The position numbers and the translations under genes are program-made. 64,000 nt of DNA from assembly GCA_964645715.1 (NCBI GenBank), contig CAZYAO010000014.1:12695-76694 (forward strand), read 5' to 3'. Below the pieces are notes generated by a model, which saw nothing but the letters and a program-made list of their open reading frames with translations, was not told the DNA's origin and made no database searches. Origin of the DNA: JAUMBM01 sp964645715 (GTDB taxonomy: Bacteria; Bacteroidota; Bacteroidia; Chitinophagales; Saprospiraceae). The stretch's first letter is position 1. Every line of letters begins with the position of its first letter. This document shows, one piece after another, positions 1 through 10,991 of this stretch.

Positions 1-203
1 TGCATAGTGACCGTGATCCGCTTTAAAGTACGTTCGATGATGATACGAGCGATACCACCCTTTTGGATACGAGCACTAAGATATTGGCGAATTTTCTCAT
101 CTTCGACAACCTTATCACCGTAGCCTTTATCTGCGAACCAATTGGAATCCCATCCTCTGATGATTCCAAGACGGTTGCCTATCGGATTTGTCTTTTGACC
201 CAT
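1..203 (-). CDS. rpsC: 30S ribosomal protein S3, partial (N-terminal end only)
   Basis: The reading begins with ATG at 203 and runs off the left edge of the window, so only the first 67 residues are present. The N-terminus MGQKTNPIGNRLG and the following IIRGWDSNWFADKGY are typical of bacterial S3, which forms part of the mRNA entry site of the small subunit. The gene lies 31 bases after rplV, in the usual S10-operon order rplV-rpsC. The KH domain begins near the truncated end. The identification is secure; the C-terminal half cannot be judged. Confidence 0.95.
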   Translation of the reverse strand, partial: MGQKTNPIGNRLGIIRGWDSNWFADKGYGDKVVEDEKIRQYLSARIQKGGIARIIIERTLKRITVTM

Positions 204-234
204 GATATATTAAGGACAATTGATAGTAAATGAC

Positions 235-609
235 TTATTGTTCCTCCGCTACGTCGCCCAGCGGTTTGCGATTTTCGACTACAATCGTTACATGATTGCT
301 ATGCTTACGAATGCGATGTGCGCGGCCCTGAGGGGCTGGGCGGAACCGCTTAAGCTGGCTACCCTGATCAACGAAGGCGATTTTTACGTAAAGGTCGTAA
401 GTATCGGGATCCTCGGTCCCTTCTGACTTTTGAGACCAGTTGGCGATCGCAGACAACAAGAGTTTTTCCAGCCAAACACCGGCCTCTTGCTTGCTGAAGC
501 GTACGATATCTAGTGCATCATTTACGCCTTTGCCCCGGATATTGTCCACAACCAGGCGCATTTTGCGTGCCGACATGGGGACGCTTTTCAATTTAGCTAT
601 TGCTTCCAT
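235..609 (-). CDS. rplV: 50S ribosomal protein L22
   Basis: The product is 124 residues. It starts MEAIAKLKSVPMSARKMRLV, and the SARKMRLV stretch with a following DNIRGK is the conserved N-terminal signature of L22. The C-terminal part contains RPAPQGRAHRIRKHSNH, matching the long beta-hairpin tip that lines the exit tunnel of the large subunit. It sits 70 bases after rpsS and 31 bases before rpsC in one minus-strand operon. The acidic tail GDVAEEQ is a minor lineage-specific extension. Length and order are normal for Bacteroidota. Confidence 0.97.
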   Translation of the reverse strand: MEAIAKLKSVPMSARKMRLVVDNIRGKGVNDALDIVRFSKQEAGVWLEKLLLSAIANWSQKSEGTEDPDTYDLYVKIAFVDQGSQLKRFRPAPQGRAHRIRKHSNHVTIVVENRKPLGDVAEEQ

Positions 610-679
610 GCTTTCCGTTTTTCGGTTGAAAAATTACTTTTCAGCAAAAGAGATCAACCATTTACCGAGACAGATGAAT

Positions 680-949
680 TTACTTTTTACGGTTACCAGA
701 ATGGCCTTTGAAGTTGCGTGTAGGCGCAAATTCACCCAGCTTATGGCCCACCATATTTTCCGTTACGTACACCGGCACCATAGTTTTACCATTGTGCACG
801 GCGATGGTTTCGCCCACCATTTCGGGAACAATCATGGAAGCTCGCGACCAGGTGCGGATAACTGCCTTTCTGTTAGATTCTTTTGATTTGAGCACCTTTT
901 CCATCAACTTATGGAAGACATAGGGGCCCTTCTTGATTGACCTAGCCAT
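680..949 (-). CDS. rpsS: 30S ribosomal protein S19
   Basis: The product is 89 residues and starts MARSIKKGPYV, the standard S19 N-terminus. Later motifs TWSRASMIVPEMVGETIAVHNGK and VGHKLGEFAPTR (read here as consecutive short blocks) are family signatures. S19 pairs with S13 in the head of the small subunit near the decoding site. It follows rplB after only 7 bases, so the two are surely co-transcribed and probably translationally coupled. Nothing unusual is visible. Confidence 0.97.
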   Translation of the reverse strand: MARSIKKGPYVFHKLMEKVLKSKESNRKAVIRTWSRASMIVPEMVGETIAVHNGKTMVPVYVTENMVGHKLGEFAPTRNFKGHSGNRKK

Positions 950-956
950 TTAGCGA

Positions 957-1787
<831 letters not shown>

Positions 1788-1879
1788 GGTAAAACCACTT
1801 AGTTAGCAGCAGATTTCGGAGGCTGATCTGTCAAAACGACCCTTGACGAGATGAGGCTCCACACCCGCTGCGGATTACA

Positions 1880-2176
1880 TTAAATATTTCCAAAGAAATC
1901 AATTTCCTCCCCTTTTGCGAGCGTAACCACAGCCTTTTTGTAGGCGGGGCGACGTCCACGGAGGACACCTGATTTGGTCGTTCTCGTTTTCTGCTTACTC
2001 GGCAATATCATTGTATTGACCGAATCAACATTCACACCATACATATTTTGTACGGCCTTACCGATTTCAATTTTATTGGCGTCTTTTTCGACGACAAAGC
2101 TATACTGCGCCTGTTGGTTGGACAGTTTTTCAGCTTTTTCGGAGATAATCGGCTTGATCAGAATTCTCTTTTCCAT
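1880..2176 (-). CDS. rplW: 50S ribosomal protein L23
   Basis: The product is 98 residues, starting MEKRILIKPIISEKAEKLS; the KPIISEKA block is the L23 N-terminal signature. The central part NKIEIGKAVQNMYGVNVDSV matches the family fold. L23 sits at the exit of the peptide tunnel and is the docking site for trigger factor and SRP. It follows rplD after 40 bases. No anomalies are visible. Confidence 0.96.
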   Translation of the reverse strand: MEKRILIKPIISEKAEKLSNQQAQYSFVVEKDANKIEIGKAVQNMYGVNVDSVNTMILPSKQKTRTTKSGVLRGRRPAYKKAVVTLAKGEEIDFFGNI

Positions 2177-2216
2177 TGCTGGTATATTCTACTGTTCAGC
2201 GTTAGTGAACCACAAG

Positions 2217-2843
2217 TTAGGCGATAATTTCCTTCAATTTCTGCACAGCACCCTCTGAGAGAATCAGTGTTCCTGCATTGACGATGTCATAAGTATTTGC
2301 ATCTGCAGCACGACAGACAGAGGCTGTCTGCAAGTTACGGCTGGAGAGATAAACCTGTGGCTCGTACTCTGCGGTCAGAAGTAAGGTCTTCTTAGTATCC
2401 AAAGATAAGCTACGAAGCAATTGTGTGTAAGCCTTTGTTTTTGGCGCCTCGAAGGAAAAGTCCTCTACGATAACGACAGCCCCTTGGCTGGCCTTAACTG
2501 AAAATGCGGACACCCGCGCCAAGCGCTTAACTTTTTTGTTGAGCTGCTGAGCATAATCACGGGGGCGCGGTCCAAAGACACGGCCACCACCACGATAAAG
2601 TGGGTTATTAATATCTCCCTTACGAGATCCGCCAGTACCCTTTTGACGGTGAAGCTTACGGGTAGAGCCCGACATTTCGCTGCGCTCTTTGGACTTGTGG
2701 GTACCTTGACGCTGATGCGCAAGATATTGCTTGACAGCAAGGTATACGGCGTGCTCATTTGGTTCAACACCGAAGACTTCTTGAGGGAGTTCGATTACCC
2801 GTCCCGTCTTTTGTCCCTGTATATTTAAAACTTCGAGTTTCAT
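2217..2843 (-). CDS. rplD: 50S ribosomal protein L4
   Basis: The product is 208 residues. The blocks RSEMSGSTRKLHRQKGTGGSR and GGGRVFGPRPRDY form the long tunnel-lining loop of L4. In Gammaproteobacteria L4 also represses its own S10 operon; whether that holds here is unknown, but a hairpin sits ahead of rpsJ (3996-4033). The gene lies between rplC (54 bases upstream) and rplW (40 bases downstream). Length and motifs are ordinary. Confidence 0.97.
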   Translation of the reverse strand: MKLEVLNIQGQKTGRVIELPQEVFGVEPNEHAVYLAVKQYLAHQRQGTHKSKERSEMSGSTRKLHRQKGTGGSRKGDINNPLYRGGGRVFGPRPRDYAQQLNKKVKRLARVSAFSVKASQGAVVIVEDFSFEAPKTKAYTQLLRSLSLDTKKTLLLTAEYEPQVYLSSRNLQTASVCRAADANTYDIVNAGTLILSEGAVQKLKEIIA

Positions 2844-2897
2844 CGCTGCAAATTTATGCGGCTGGAGAATATGCTATTCGCCGGTTGCGTTTCCAAA

Positions 2898-3518
2898 TTA
2901 TTTTTCCAAGATAATCATCGCCCCCTTGTGGCCTGGGATAGCACCCTTTACAAGGATAAGATTTTGCTCGGCAAAAACCTTAACAACGCGAAGATTTTTA
3001 ATCTTCACCTGCTTACCACCATCGCGGCCTGCCATGCGCATACCTTTGAATACGCGACTTGGGAATGAAGAAGCGCCAACTGAACCAGGTGCACGCTCAC
3101 GGTTGTGCTGGCCGTGCGTACGCTGGCCTACACCCCCGAAACCGTGCCTTTTCACGACACCTTGGAAACCTTTTCCTTTGCTAACGCCTACCGCGCTTAT
3201 TTTATCTCCCTCTGTAAAAATCTCAGCGACACTTACGACATCGCCCAAGGACTTGGAAAGAGAAGAATCGCGAAACTCTATAAGTTTGCGCTTAGGGGAA
3301 GTTTTGGCCTTGCTGAAGTGGCCGAGTAGAGGACGGGTAGTATTCTTTTCCTTAGCCTCGCCGTAAGCGAGCTGCAAAGATGAGTACCCATCAGTGTCGC
3401 CAGTTTTTACCTGTGTGACGACACATGGACCTGCTTCTATGACAGTGCAGGCTATGTTACGACCAGAGGCATCGAAGATGCTGGTCATTCCGATTTTTTT
3501 ACCAATAATTCCGTTCAT
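2898..3518 (-). CDS. rplC: 50S ribosomal protein L3
   Basis: The product is 206 residues from ATG at 3518, giving MNGIIGKKIGMTSIFD, the conserved L3 N-terminus. The frame is open 12 codons further upstream (to 3554), but that extension is not a known part of L3, so the inner start is preferred. Motifs include KGKGFQGVVKRHGFGG and THGQHNRERAPGSVG, which contact 23S rRNA near the peptidyl transferase centre. It follows rpsJ after 126 bases. Confidence 0.95.
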   Translation of the reverse strand: MNGIIGKKIGMTSIFDASGRNIACTVIEAGPCVVTQVKTGDTDGYSSLQLAYGEAKEKNTTRPLLGHFSKAKTSPKRKLIEFRDSSLSKSLGDVVSVAEIFTEGDKISAVGVSKGKGFQGVVKRHGFGGVGQRTHGQHNRERAPGSVGASSFPSRVFKGMRMAGRDGGKQVKIKNLRVVKVFAEQNLILVKGAIPGHKGAMIILEK

Positions 3519-3644
3519 CAGTGTTGATGTTTGCGTTGTTGCTATCCTCATCACAATTTATTAGAGAGGAGATAACCCAACAGGATCAACTAACTAGTTC
3601 AATATTTATTCCCGAGGTTACGCCTCAAGTACAGGTACTGACGA

Positions 3645-3953
3645 TTAAGTCAATTTGACCTGAATATCAACGCCGCTTGGCAGTTCCAGTTTTGACAGAG
3701 CATCAACTGTTTTCTGCGTAGGCGTGTAGATTTCTATGAGGCGCTGGTGTGTGCGCAACTGAAACTGCTCCCGGGATTTCTTATTAACGTGCGGTGAACG
3801 GAGCACGGTAAAGATTTTTTTCTCGGTGGGCAGCGGAATCGGGCCAGTAACGACGGCACCACTGTTTTTTACCGTTTTAACGATCTTTTCGGTTGATTTA
3901 TCAACCAAGTTATGATCATAAGAGCGGAGCTTAATACGAATTTTCTGATTCAT
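3645..3953 (-). CDS. rpsJ: 30S ribosomal protein S10
   Basis: The product is 102 residues, starting MNQKIRIKLRSYDHNLVDKS, the S10 signature. The block GPIPLPTEKKIFTVLRSPHV is also typical. S10 belongs to the head of the small subunit and, as NusE, takes part in transcription antitermination. It follows fusA directly with a 115-base gap and there is no tuf gene between, an arrangement common in Bacteroidota. A 13-bp perfect hairpin lies in its leader. Confidence 0.97.
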   Translation of the reverse strand: MNQKIRIKLRSYDHNLVDKSTEKIVKTVKNSGAVVTGPIPLPTEKKIFTVLRSPHVNKKSREQFQLRTHQRLIEIYTPTQKTVDALSKLELPSGVDIQVKLT

Positions 3954-3995
3954 GCCAGATACAAATTGTCAAAGTTTGCATTTACAGGCTATGTT

Positions 3996-4033
3996 GTCCG
4001 GTGAAACAAGCCACTTTTGGTGTTTCACCGGAC
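3996..4033. promoter_or_regulatory. Intercistronic hairpin between fusA and rpsJ
   Basis: Perfect 13-bp inverted repeat: GTCCGGTGAAACA at 3996-4008 and its complement at 4021-4033, with a 12-base loop. Read on the minus strand it lies 35 bases after the fusA stop and 43 bases before the rpsJ start. No U-run follows, so a simple terminator is unlikely. It may be a processing site, an attenuator or a ribosomal-protein binding leader; the sequence does not decide. Confidence 0.6.
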
Positions 4034-4068
4034 CACCCAATTATTTAGTAAGCGATATCAAGTAAAAA

Positions 4069-6198
<2,130 letters not shown>

Positions 6199-6255
6199 GA
6201 TTTTTCCTCCGGGAGGATAAAATTATTAAGAAAGTTTTTAGAGGCAATGCCTGAA

Positions 6256-6723
6256 TTACACTCGATAATGCGCGAAAGCACGGTTAGACTCAGCCATTTT
6301 GTGCGTATCTTCTTTACGCTTAACAGCCCCGCCTTCACCCTTGCTAGCAGCAATCAGCTCTGCAGCCAGCTTATCGGCCATTCCCTTTCCGCTGCGTTGG
6401 CGTGAAAAGCGAATCAGCCACTTCATCCCGATAGAAATTTTGCGCTTAGCACGAATTTCAGTAGGAATTTGGAAAGTAGCACCACCTATACGACGGCTGC
6501 GTACCTCTACCTGCGGCATAGCATTGTTGAGAGCTTTCTTCCAAACAGCATGTTCATCCTGCTGCAGGCGATTTTTTATGATATCCATAGCATCATAAAA
6601 AACACTGAAAGCTGTACTCTTTTTGCCCTCCCACATGAGGTTATTGACAAACTGAGTAACCATTGGATCATTGTAACGCGGATCCGGCGCAAGTACTCGT
6701 ACTTTTGGTTTTTTCTTTCTCAT
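6256..6723 (-). CDS. rpsG: 30S ribosomal protein S7
   Basis: The product is 155 residues, starting MRKKKPKVRVLAPDPRYND. Conserved parts include NNLMWEGKKSTA and the block VRSRRIGGATFQIPTEIR. S7 nucleates assembly of the small-subunit head and touches the E-site tRNA. It follows rpsL after 52 bases and precedes fusA. The start is fixed by the family-typical basic N-terminus. Confidence 0.97.
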   Translation of the reverse strand: MRKKKPKVRVLAPDPRYNDPMVTQFVNNLMWEGKKSTAFSVFYDAMDIIKNRLQQDEHAVWKKALNNAMPQVEVRSRRIGGATFQIPTEIRAKRKISIGMKWLIRFSRQRSGKGMADKLAAELIAASKGEGGAVKRKEDTHKMAESNRAFAHYRV

Positions 6724-6775
6724 GTTTTAATTAGCGGTTTCCGCTGTGGACAAACCCACAGCGAATGAAACATAA

Positions 6776-7156
6776 TTACTTCTTGACTTTGGGCCGCTTA
6801 GTTCCATAACGTGAGCGACTCTTTTTACGGTCATTAACGCCTGCCGTATCCAGTGCGCCACGCACGATGGAGTAGCGTACTCCGGGTAAATCCTTTACAC
6901 GACCGCCGCGAACAAGCACTATAGAGTGCTCTTGCAGGTTATGGCCTTCACCTGGAATATAGCAAATAACTTCAATGCCGTTGGTCATACGAACCTTTGC
7001 AACTTTTCGCAGAGCTGAATTGGGCTTCTTGGGGGTAGTTGTATACACCCTCGTGCAGACGCCGCGCTTCTGCGGGCAAGCATCGAGTGCCCGCGACTTG
7101 CTCTTAGTCTCAATCTTCGTACGGCCCTTGCGAACCAGTTGGTTGATAGTAGGCAT
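6776..7156 (-). CDS. rpsL: 30S ribosomal protein S12
   Basis: The product is 126 residues, starting MPTINQLVRKGR. The decoding-centre loops TTPKKPNSALRKVAKVR and RGGRVKDLPGVRYS keep both lysines whose replacement gives streptomycin resistance in other bacteria, so the protein looks streptomycin-sensitive in type. It is the first gene of the ribosomal operon: its leader of about 80 bases is preceded by a TTTTG-N18-TACCTTTG promoter at 7242-7272. Confidence 0.97.
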   Translation of the reverse strand: MPTINQLVRKGRTKIETKSKSRALDACPQKRGVCTRVYTTTPKKPNSALRKVAKVRMTNGIEVICYIPGEGHNLQEHSIVLVRGGRVKDLPGVRYSIVRGALDTAGVNDRKKSRSRYGTKRPKVKK

Positions 7157-7241
7157 ACGCTTATCTCTTTTTCAATAAATTAACCTCACTTTTTCCATGT
7201 ATGGCATCAAGCCAGAGGCCTACCTTGTGAAAAAGCGAACG

Positions 7242-7272
7242 CAAAGGTAACATCTTTTATCGATTCACAAAA
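7242..7272 (-). promoter_or_regulatory. Promoter of the str-S10 ribosomal operon
   Basis: Read on the minus strand, TTTTG (7268-7272) is followed by 18 bases and then TACCTTTG (7242-7249). This fits the Bacteroidota housekeeping promoter (-33 TTG, -7 TAnnTTTG). Transcription would begin around 7236, about 80 bases ahead of rpsL. Confidence 0.75.
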
Positions 7273-7331
7273 GGCTGAGAAAAAAAATGTTTGTTAAATT
7301 TAAGGATTATTTTGGACATGCCCTGCAGTAT

Positions 7332-7775
7332 TTATTCTTCGACCTTTGCCAAGCTTACCGAATTGATACAGAACCTAAGTCCATCAGGTGCGGGACCATC
7401 GGGAAATACGTGACCAAGATGAGCATCACAAACATTGCACAATACCTCTACGCGCTGCATACCATGTGAAAAATCTACTTCATAGCGCAGCGCATTGGGT
7501 GAGATAGGTTCGGTAAAGCTAGGCCAGCCTGTACCCGAATTAAACTTGGAAGAAGAATCAAACAACTGAGTTCCACAACACACACAAGCATACACACCTG
7601 GTTCGTGCACCTCACAATACGCCCCGGACCAAGGGCGCTCGGTACCTTTTCTACGCGCCACATTAAATTGATCTGCAGAAAGTACCTGAGTCCACTCTTC
7701 GGAAGTTTTGTCAACGCGCCGATCTGGTGGCGGAGAGCCAGTACGAGCCATACGGATCACATCATTCCAATTCAT
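7332..7775 (-). CDS. msrB: Peptide-methionine (R)-S-oxide reductase MsrB
   Basis: The product is 147 residues from ATG at 7775 (MNWNDVIRMA); the frame is open to 7802 but the extra residues are not family-like. MsrB repairs the R form of methionine sulfoxide in proteins. Two zinc-binding CxxC pairs are visible (C64/C67 in ACVCCG and C113/C116 in CNVCDAHLGHVF), and the catalytic cysteine is C136 in RFCINS. The block GTGWPSF is a further signature. There is no signal peptide, so it acts in the cytoplasm. It lies upstream of rpsL on the same strand, but rpsL has its own promoter between them. Confidence 0.94.
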   Translation of the reverse strand: MNWNDVIRMARTGSPPPDRRVDKTSEEWTQVLSADQFNVARRKGTERPWSGAYCEVHEPGVYACVCCGTQLFDSSSKFNSGTGWPSFTEPISPNALRYEVDFSHGMQRVEVLCNVCDAHLGHVFPDGPAPDGLRFCINSVSLAKVEE

Positions 7776-7922
7776 AGCAACTTGATTTGGACAATACAAC
7801 ACTTAAATGTTCGCAGGGTTTGCGAAGTGGTGACCTTTCCTACAATACCCGTATACACCCACAAACAAGACGAGGGAAGTGTAAAGCAGGCTGTTGATTA
7901 CAGCTATACGGTGGGAAAGCAC

Positions 7923-7930
7923 TATCTTTG
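7923..7930 (+). promoter_or_regulatory. Candidate -7 box for prfC
   Basis: TATCTTTG matches the TAnnTTTG consensus and ends 32 bases before the prfC ATG. No TTG lies 17-21 bases upstream, so only the -7 part is supported. Confidence 0.5.
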
Positions 7931-7962
7931 CCGGTGCATCAAACTAAAGGCAGCCAAACTGC

Positions 7963-9546
7963 ATGAAATTTCTCGAAGAACTCCACAAACGGCGCACATT
8001 TGCGATTGTAGCACACCCCGACGCGGGAAAAACAACCCTGACCGAAAAGCTGCTGCTTTTTGGCGGAGCCATACAGATTGCCGGAGCGGTTAAAAGCAAC
8101 AAGATTAAAAAAAGCACCACCTCCGACTTTATGGAAATAGAGCGGCAGCGGGGAATCTCTGTGGCTACTTCAGTGATGGCATTTGAATACAGAAATCTGA
8201 AAATAAATATATTAGATACCCCTGGGCACAAGGATTTTGCGGAAGATACCTATCGAACGCTGACGGCTGTCGACTCTGTAATAGTGGTCATTGACGTTGC
8301 GAAGGGCGTAGAAGAACAGACGGAAAAACTAGTTGAAGTGTGCAGGATGCGCAATACGCCCGTCATTGTGTTTGTCAATAAACTGGACAGGGAAGGCAAA
8401 GATGCCTTTGATTTGCTTGATGAAATAGAGCTAACGCTAAAACTGAAAGCCCGGCCGCTAAGCTGGCCCATTGGTATGGGGCAAAGATTTCAGGGTGTAT
8501 ACAATCTGTATGAGCAAAAACTAGTTATATTCAGGCCACATAGCAAGCAGGAGCGGCCGGAGGAAATCATAGAATTTACGGATTTATCCGATCCTGAGCT
8601 GGACACCATTGTCGGATCCTCTGCTGCGGACGAACTTCGTTCGGAAGTAAACATGATCAATGAAATTTACCCAGTCTTTGATAAGCAGGCCTATCTGGAG
8701 GGGCGTATCAGTCCCGTCTTTTTCGGTTCGGCAGTGAACAACTTCGGGGTAGCTGAACTACTGGACTGCTTTGTGGATATTGCCCCTGCGCCACGTGCAC
8801 GTATAGCAGAAGAGCGGGAGGTAAAGCCCGAGGAAAAGAACTTCTCCGGTTTTATTTTTAAAATTCATGCCAACATGGATCCGAGACACCGGGACAGGAT
8901 TGCGTTTATGAGAGTGTGTTCCGGCACATTCGAACGCAACACCAACTACCTGCACGTGCGGCAGGGGCGTGAGATAAAATTTTCTAATCCTACCTCCTTT
9001 ATGGCTGATAAAAAGACCGTCATTGACGAAGCTTACCCTGGAGATGTTGTCGGCCTTTACGACTCAGGTAACTTCAAAATTGGGGACACACTCACCAATG
9101 GAGAGTCCCTGCACTTCAAAGGAATCCCAAGTTTTAGTCCTGAGCAGTTTCGCTTGGTTGTCAACACTGATCCGATGAAAAGCAAGCAGTTGAATAAAGG
9201 ACTAGACGAGCTAATGGATGAAGGGGTAGCACAGCTGTTTACAAGGGACTTTGACGGAGCAAAAATTGTAGGTACAGTGGGGGCCCTTCAATTTGATGTA
9301 ATCCAGTACCGGCTGGAACATGAATACGGAGCCCGTTGTCGTTACGAGCCAGTCAGTCTTCGAAGAGCCTGTTGGGTGAGCTGCACCAAGCCAGCTGAAA
9401 TTGAGCTGTTTAAGCAGCGGCGGCGGCGAGAGATAGCCCACGACCAAGACGGTAAGCTTGTATTTTTGGCAGAAAGTGAGTGGTCACTCAAGATGGTGCA
9501 AGAAAACCATCCGGAGATATCGTTCCACTTCACAAGCGAGGGCTAG
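7963..9546 (+). CDS. prfC: Peptide chain release factor 3
   Basis: The product is 527 residues, the usual RF3 length. RF3 is a GTPase that removes RF1/RF2 from the ribosome after termination. GTPase motifs: AHPDAGKTTLTEKLLLFGG near residue 17 (G1), DTPGHKDFAEDTYRTL (G3) and NKLDR (G4). The stretch KSNKIKKSTTSDFMEIERQ is characteristic of RF3 rather than EF-G. C-terminal motifs such as GALQFDVIQYRLEHEYG also fit RF3. The gene stands alone between divergent or convergent neighbours, with a -7 box 32 bases ahead. Confidence 0.96.
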   Translation: MKFLEELHKRRTFAIVAHPDAGKTTLTEKLLLFGGAIQIAGAVKSNKIKKSTTSDFMEIERQRGISVATSVMAFEYRNLKINILDTPGHKDFAEDTYRTLTAVDSVIVVIDVAKGVEEQTEKLVEVCRMRNTPVIVFVNKLDREGKDAFDLLDEIELTLKLKARPLSWPIGMGQRFQGVYNLYEQKLVIFRPHSKQERPEEIIEFTDLSDPELDTIVGSSAADELRSEVNMINEIYPVFDKQAYLEGRISPVFFGSAVNNFGVAELLDCFVDIAPAPRARIAEEREVKPEEKNFSGFIFKIHANMDPRHRDRIAFMRVCSGTFERNTNYLHVRQGREIKFSNPTSFMADKKTVIDEAYPGDVVGLYDSGNFKIGDTLTNGESLHFKGIPSFSPEQFRLVVNTDPMKSKQLNKGLDELMDEGVAQLFTRDFDGAKIVGTVGALQFDVIQYRLEHEYGARCRYEPVSLRRACWVSCTKPAEIELFKQRRRREIAHDQDGKLVFLAESEWSLKMVQENHPEISFHFTSEG

Positions 9547-9581
9547 AGCAACCTACGCACTCTGCCCCTGCGAACTATTTT

Positions 9582-10106
9582 TCAGATTTCTTCTTCTTTG
9601 AACCAAGCAGCGTACATCACATAGGCGTTGGCTATGCGCTCGATGTTGTTGGCAAATTGCTCCGGGCTGATTGCCTTGACCCTTTTGGCGGGCACCCCTG
9701 CATAGATAAAACCACTCTCGCAGCGCGTATTTTCGAGCACGACTGCTCCGGCAGCGATCAGGACATTCTCTTCTACCACTGCATTGTCCATGACCATTGC
9801 CCCCATACCTACGAGCACATTATCATGGATTGTACAGCCATGTACGATAGCCCGGTGTCCGATGCTCACATTATTACCAATCGTAGTAGATGCCTTCATG
9901 TAAGTTCCATGAATGACGGCACCGTCCTGAATATTGACCTTGTTGCCAATACGGATACTATTCACGTCCCCGCGTACAACAGCCTGGAACCAAACGCTGC
10001 AATCGTTACCCATGATAAGATCACCAATCAGGGTTGCGTTTTCTGCAAAAAAGTTATTTTCACCCCAAGCGGGCGTATACCCTCTGACAGATTTTATCAG
10101 TGCCAT
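9582..10106 (-). CDS. Gamma-carbonic anhydrase family protein (left-handed beta-helix)
   Basis: The product is 174 residues from ATG at 10106 (MALIKSVRGYTPAWG). Hexapeptide repeats (for example IGDLIMGNDCSVW, IGNKVNIQDGAVIHG, IGNNVSIGHRAIVHG) form a left-handed beta-helix, and three histidines in VIHG, IGHR and VHGC sit where the family binds its metal ion. Relatives are called YrdA, PaaY or CaiE; some are active carbonic anhydrases and others have unknown substrates. It is convergent with prfC (35 bases between stops). Family is sure, activity is not. Confidence 0.9.
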   Translation of the reverse strand: MALIKSVRGYTPAWGENNFFAENATLIGDLIMGNDCSVWFQAVVRGDVNSIRIGNKVNIQDGAVIHGTYMKASTTIGNNVSIGHRAIVHGCTIHDNVLVGMGAMVMDNAVVEENVLIAAGAVVLENTRCESGFIYAGVPAKRVKAISPEQFANNIERIANAYVMYAAWFKEEEI

Positions 10107-10181
10107 AAAAAAGAACAGTTGGTTATCGGCGCTAATATCGCATAAATTATGCAGAAGCAGCAACGACAAAACCAGTTCCTT

Positions 10182-10715
10182 TTACTCTCCTACAATATCT
10201 GTAAGATCCCGTGCCTGATACCACTCCCTAAGTTGCTGTTGCAAGTAGCGCCTTGCTACATGAATTCTGCTCTTGACGGTGCCCAGCGGCAGATTCATTT
10301 TTTTGGCAATCTCTTCGTACTTATAGCCATGATAGCTCATCAAAAATGGTTCCCGCAGATTACTATCGAGCGAGTCAATCCGCGCAATAAGTTCCTCTGA
10401 CATCAGATTTCGCTCCCCGCCATTATCTGTTAACTGACTGTTAATCAGAACAAAATCTTGGTAATTGCTATCCTGATGGGTTTTGAGACGTTTGCGCCTG
10501 CGCCACTCATTAATAAACGTATTGCGCATGATCGTCATCAGCCAAGCGAGCAGGTTGGTACGCGGCTGATACTGAACTTGGTATCGAAAAGCCTTGTAGG
10601 CTGTATCCTGAAACAAATCATCCGCGTCATTGTGATCTTGCGTCAGGTGGTAAGCAAAAGCCTTAAGACTTTTAGTATGCTGAGAAAACGAAAGATTAAA
10701 CTCAGACTGTTTCAT
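10182..10715 (-). CDS. ECF-type RNA polymerase sigma factor
   Basis: The product is 177 residues from ATG at 10715 (MKQSEFNLSFSQHTK). Region 2 covers about residues 12-75 with DADDLFQDTAYKAFRY (core binding and -10 recognition) and NLLAWLMTIMRNTFINEWRR. Region 4 covers about 115-165 with the helix-turn-helix YEEIAKKMNLPLGTVKSRIH. No anti-sigma gene is adjacent. It faces the exporter operon across a 276-base gap holding three spaced copies of an inverted repeat, and its own -7 box overlaps the first copy. A role in controlling that operon is inference from position only. Confidence 0.92.
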   Translation of the reverse strand: MKQSEFNLSFSQHTKSLKAFAYHLTQDHNDADDLFQDTAYKAFRYQVQYQPRTNLLAWLMTIMRNTFINEWRRRKRLKTHQDSNYQDFVLINSQLTDNGGERNLMSEELIARIDSLDSNLREPFLMSYHGYKYEEIAKKMNLPLGTVKSRIHVARRYLQQQLREWYQARDLTDIVGE

Positions 10716-10754
10716 GGTTGGAAAATTTGGCAGTGCTTTTAAATAAATACAGTA

Positions 10755-10762
10755 CAAATATA
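10755..10762 (-). promoter_or_regulatory. Candidate -7 box for the ECF sigma factor gene
   Basis: Minus-strand TATATTTG fits TAnnTTTG, about 40 bases ahead of the sigma factor start. It touches the first operator-like palindrome (from 10762), so a bound regulator could block it. No clear -33 TTG was found. Confidence 0.5.
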
Positions 10763-10819
10763 ATAGTAATACTATTTAAATAAAATAGTTCTACTATTTT
10801 TTACAATAGTATGAATAAT
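10762..10819. promoter_or_regulatory. Operator-like array: AATAGT-N3-ACTATT, two full copies and one half copy
   Basis: Two perfect copies of AATAGT-N3-ACTATT are at 10762-10776 and 10784-10798 (the second extends to 8-bp arms, 10782-10800). A third, AATAGT-N3-AATAAT, is at 10805-10819 with only its left half conserved. Centres are 22 and 21 bases apart, two DNA helical turns, as expected for cooperative binding of a dimeric regulator. The array lies between the divergent sigma factor and exporter operons. Confidence 0.6.
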
Positions 10820-10991
10820 TTAATTACTTATATACATAAAACAATGATTTAAAGTGCTTAAAATGATTTATAAAAAACAGCTTACCCAAAAGCAGTCAAC
10901 AACCACCTGAAATTTCCATTGAACAGTCATGAACAACGTCAAACATTTAGACCTGTATCGTGGTTAATTGGAGAGAAAATAAGATTACACT

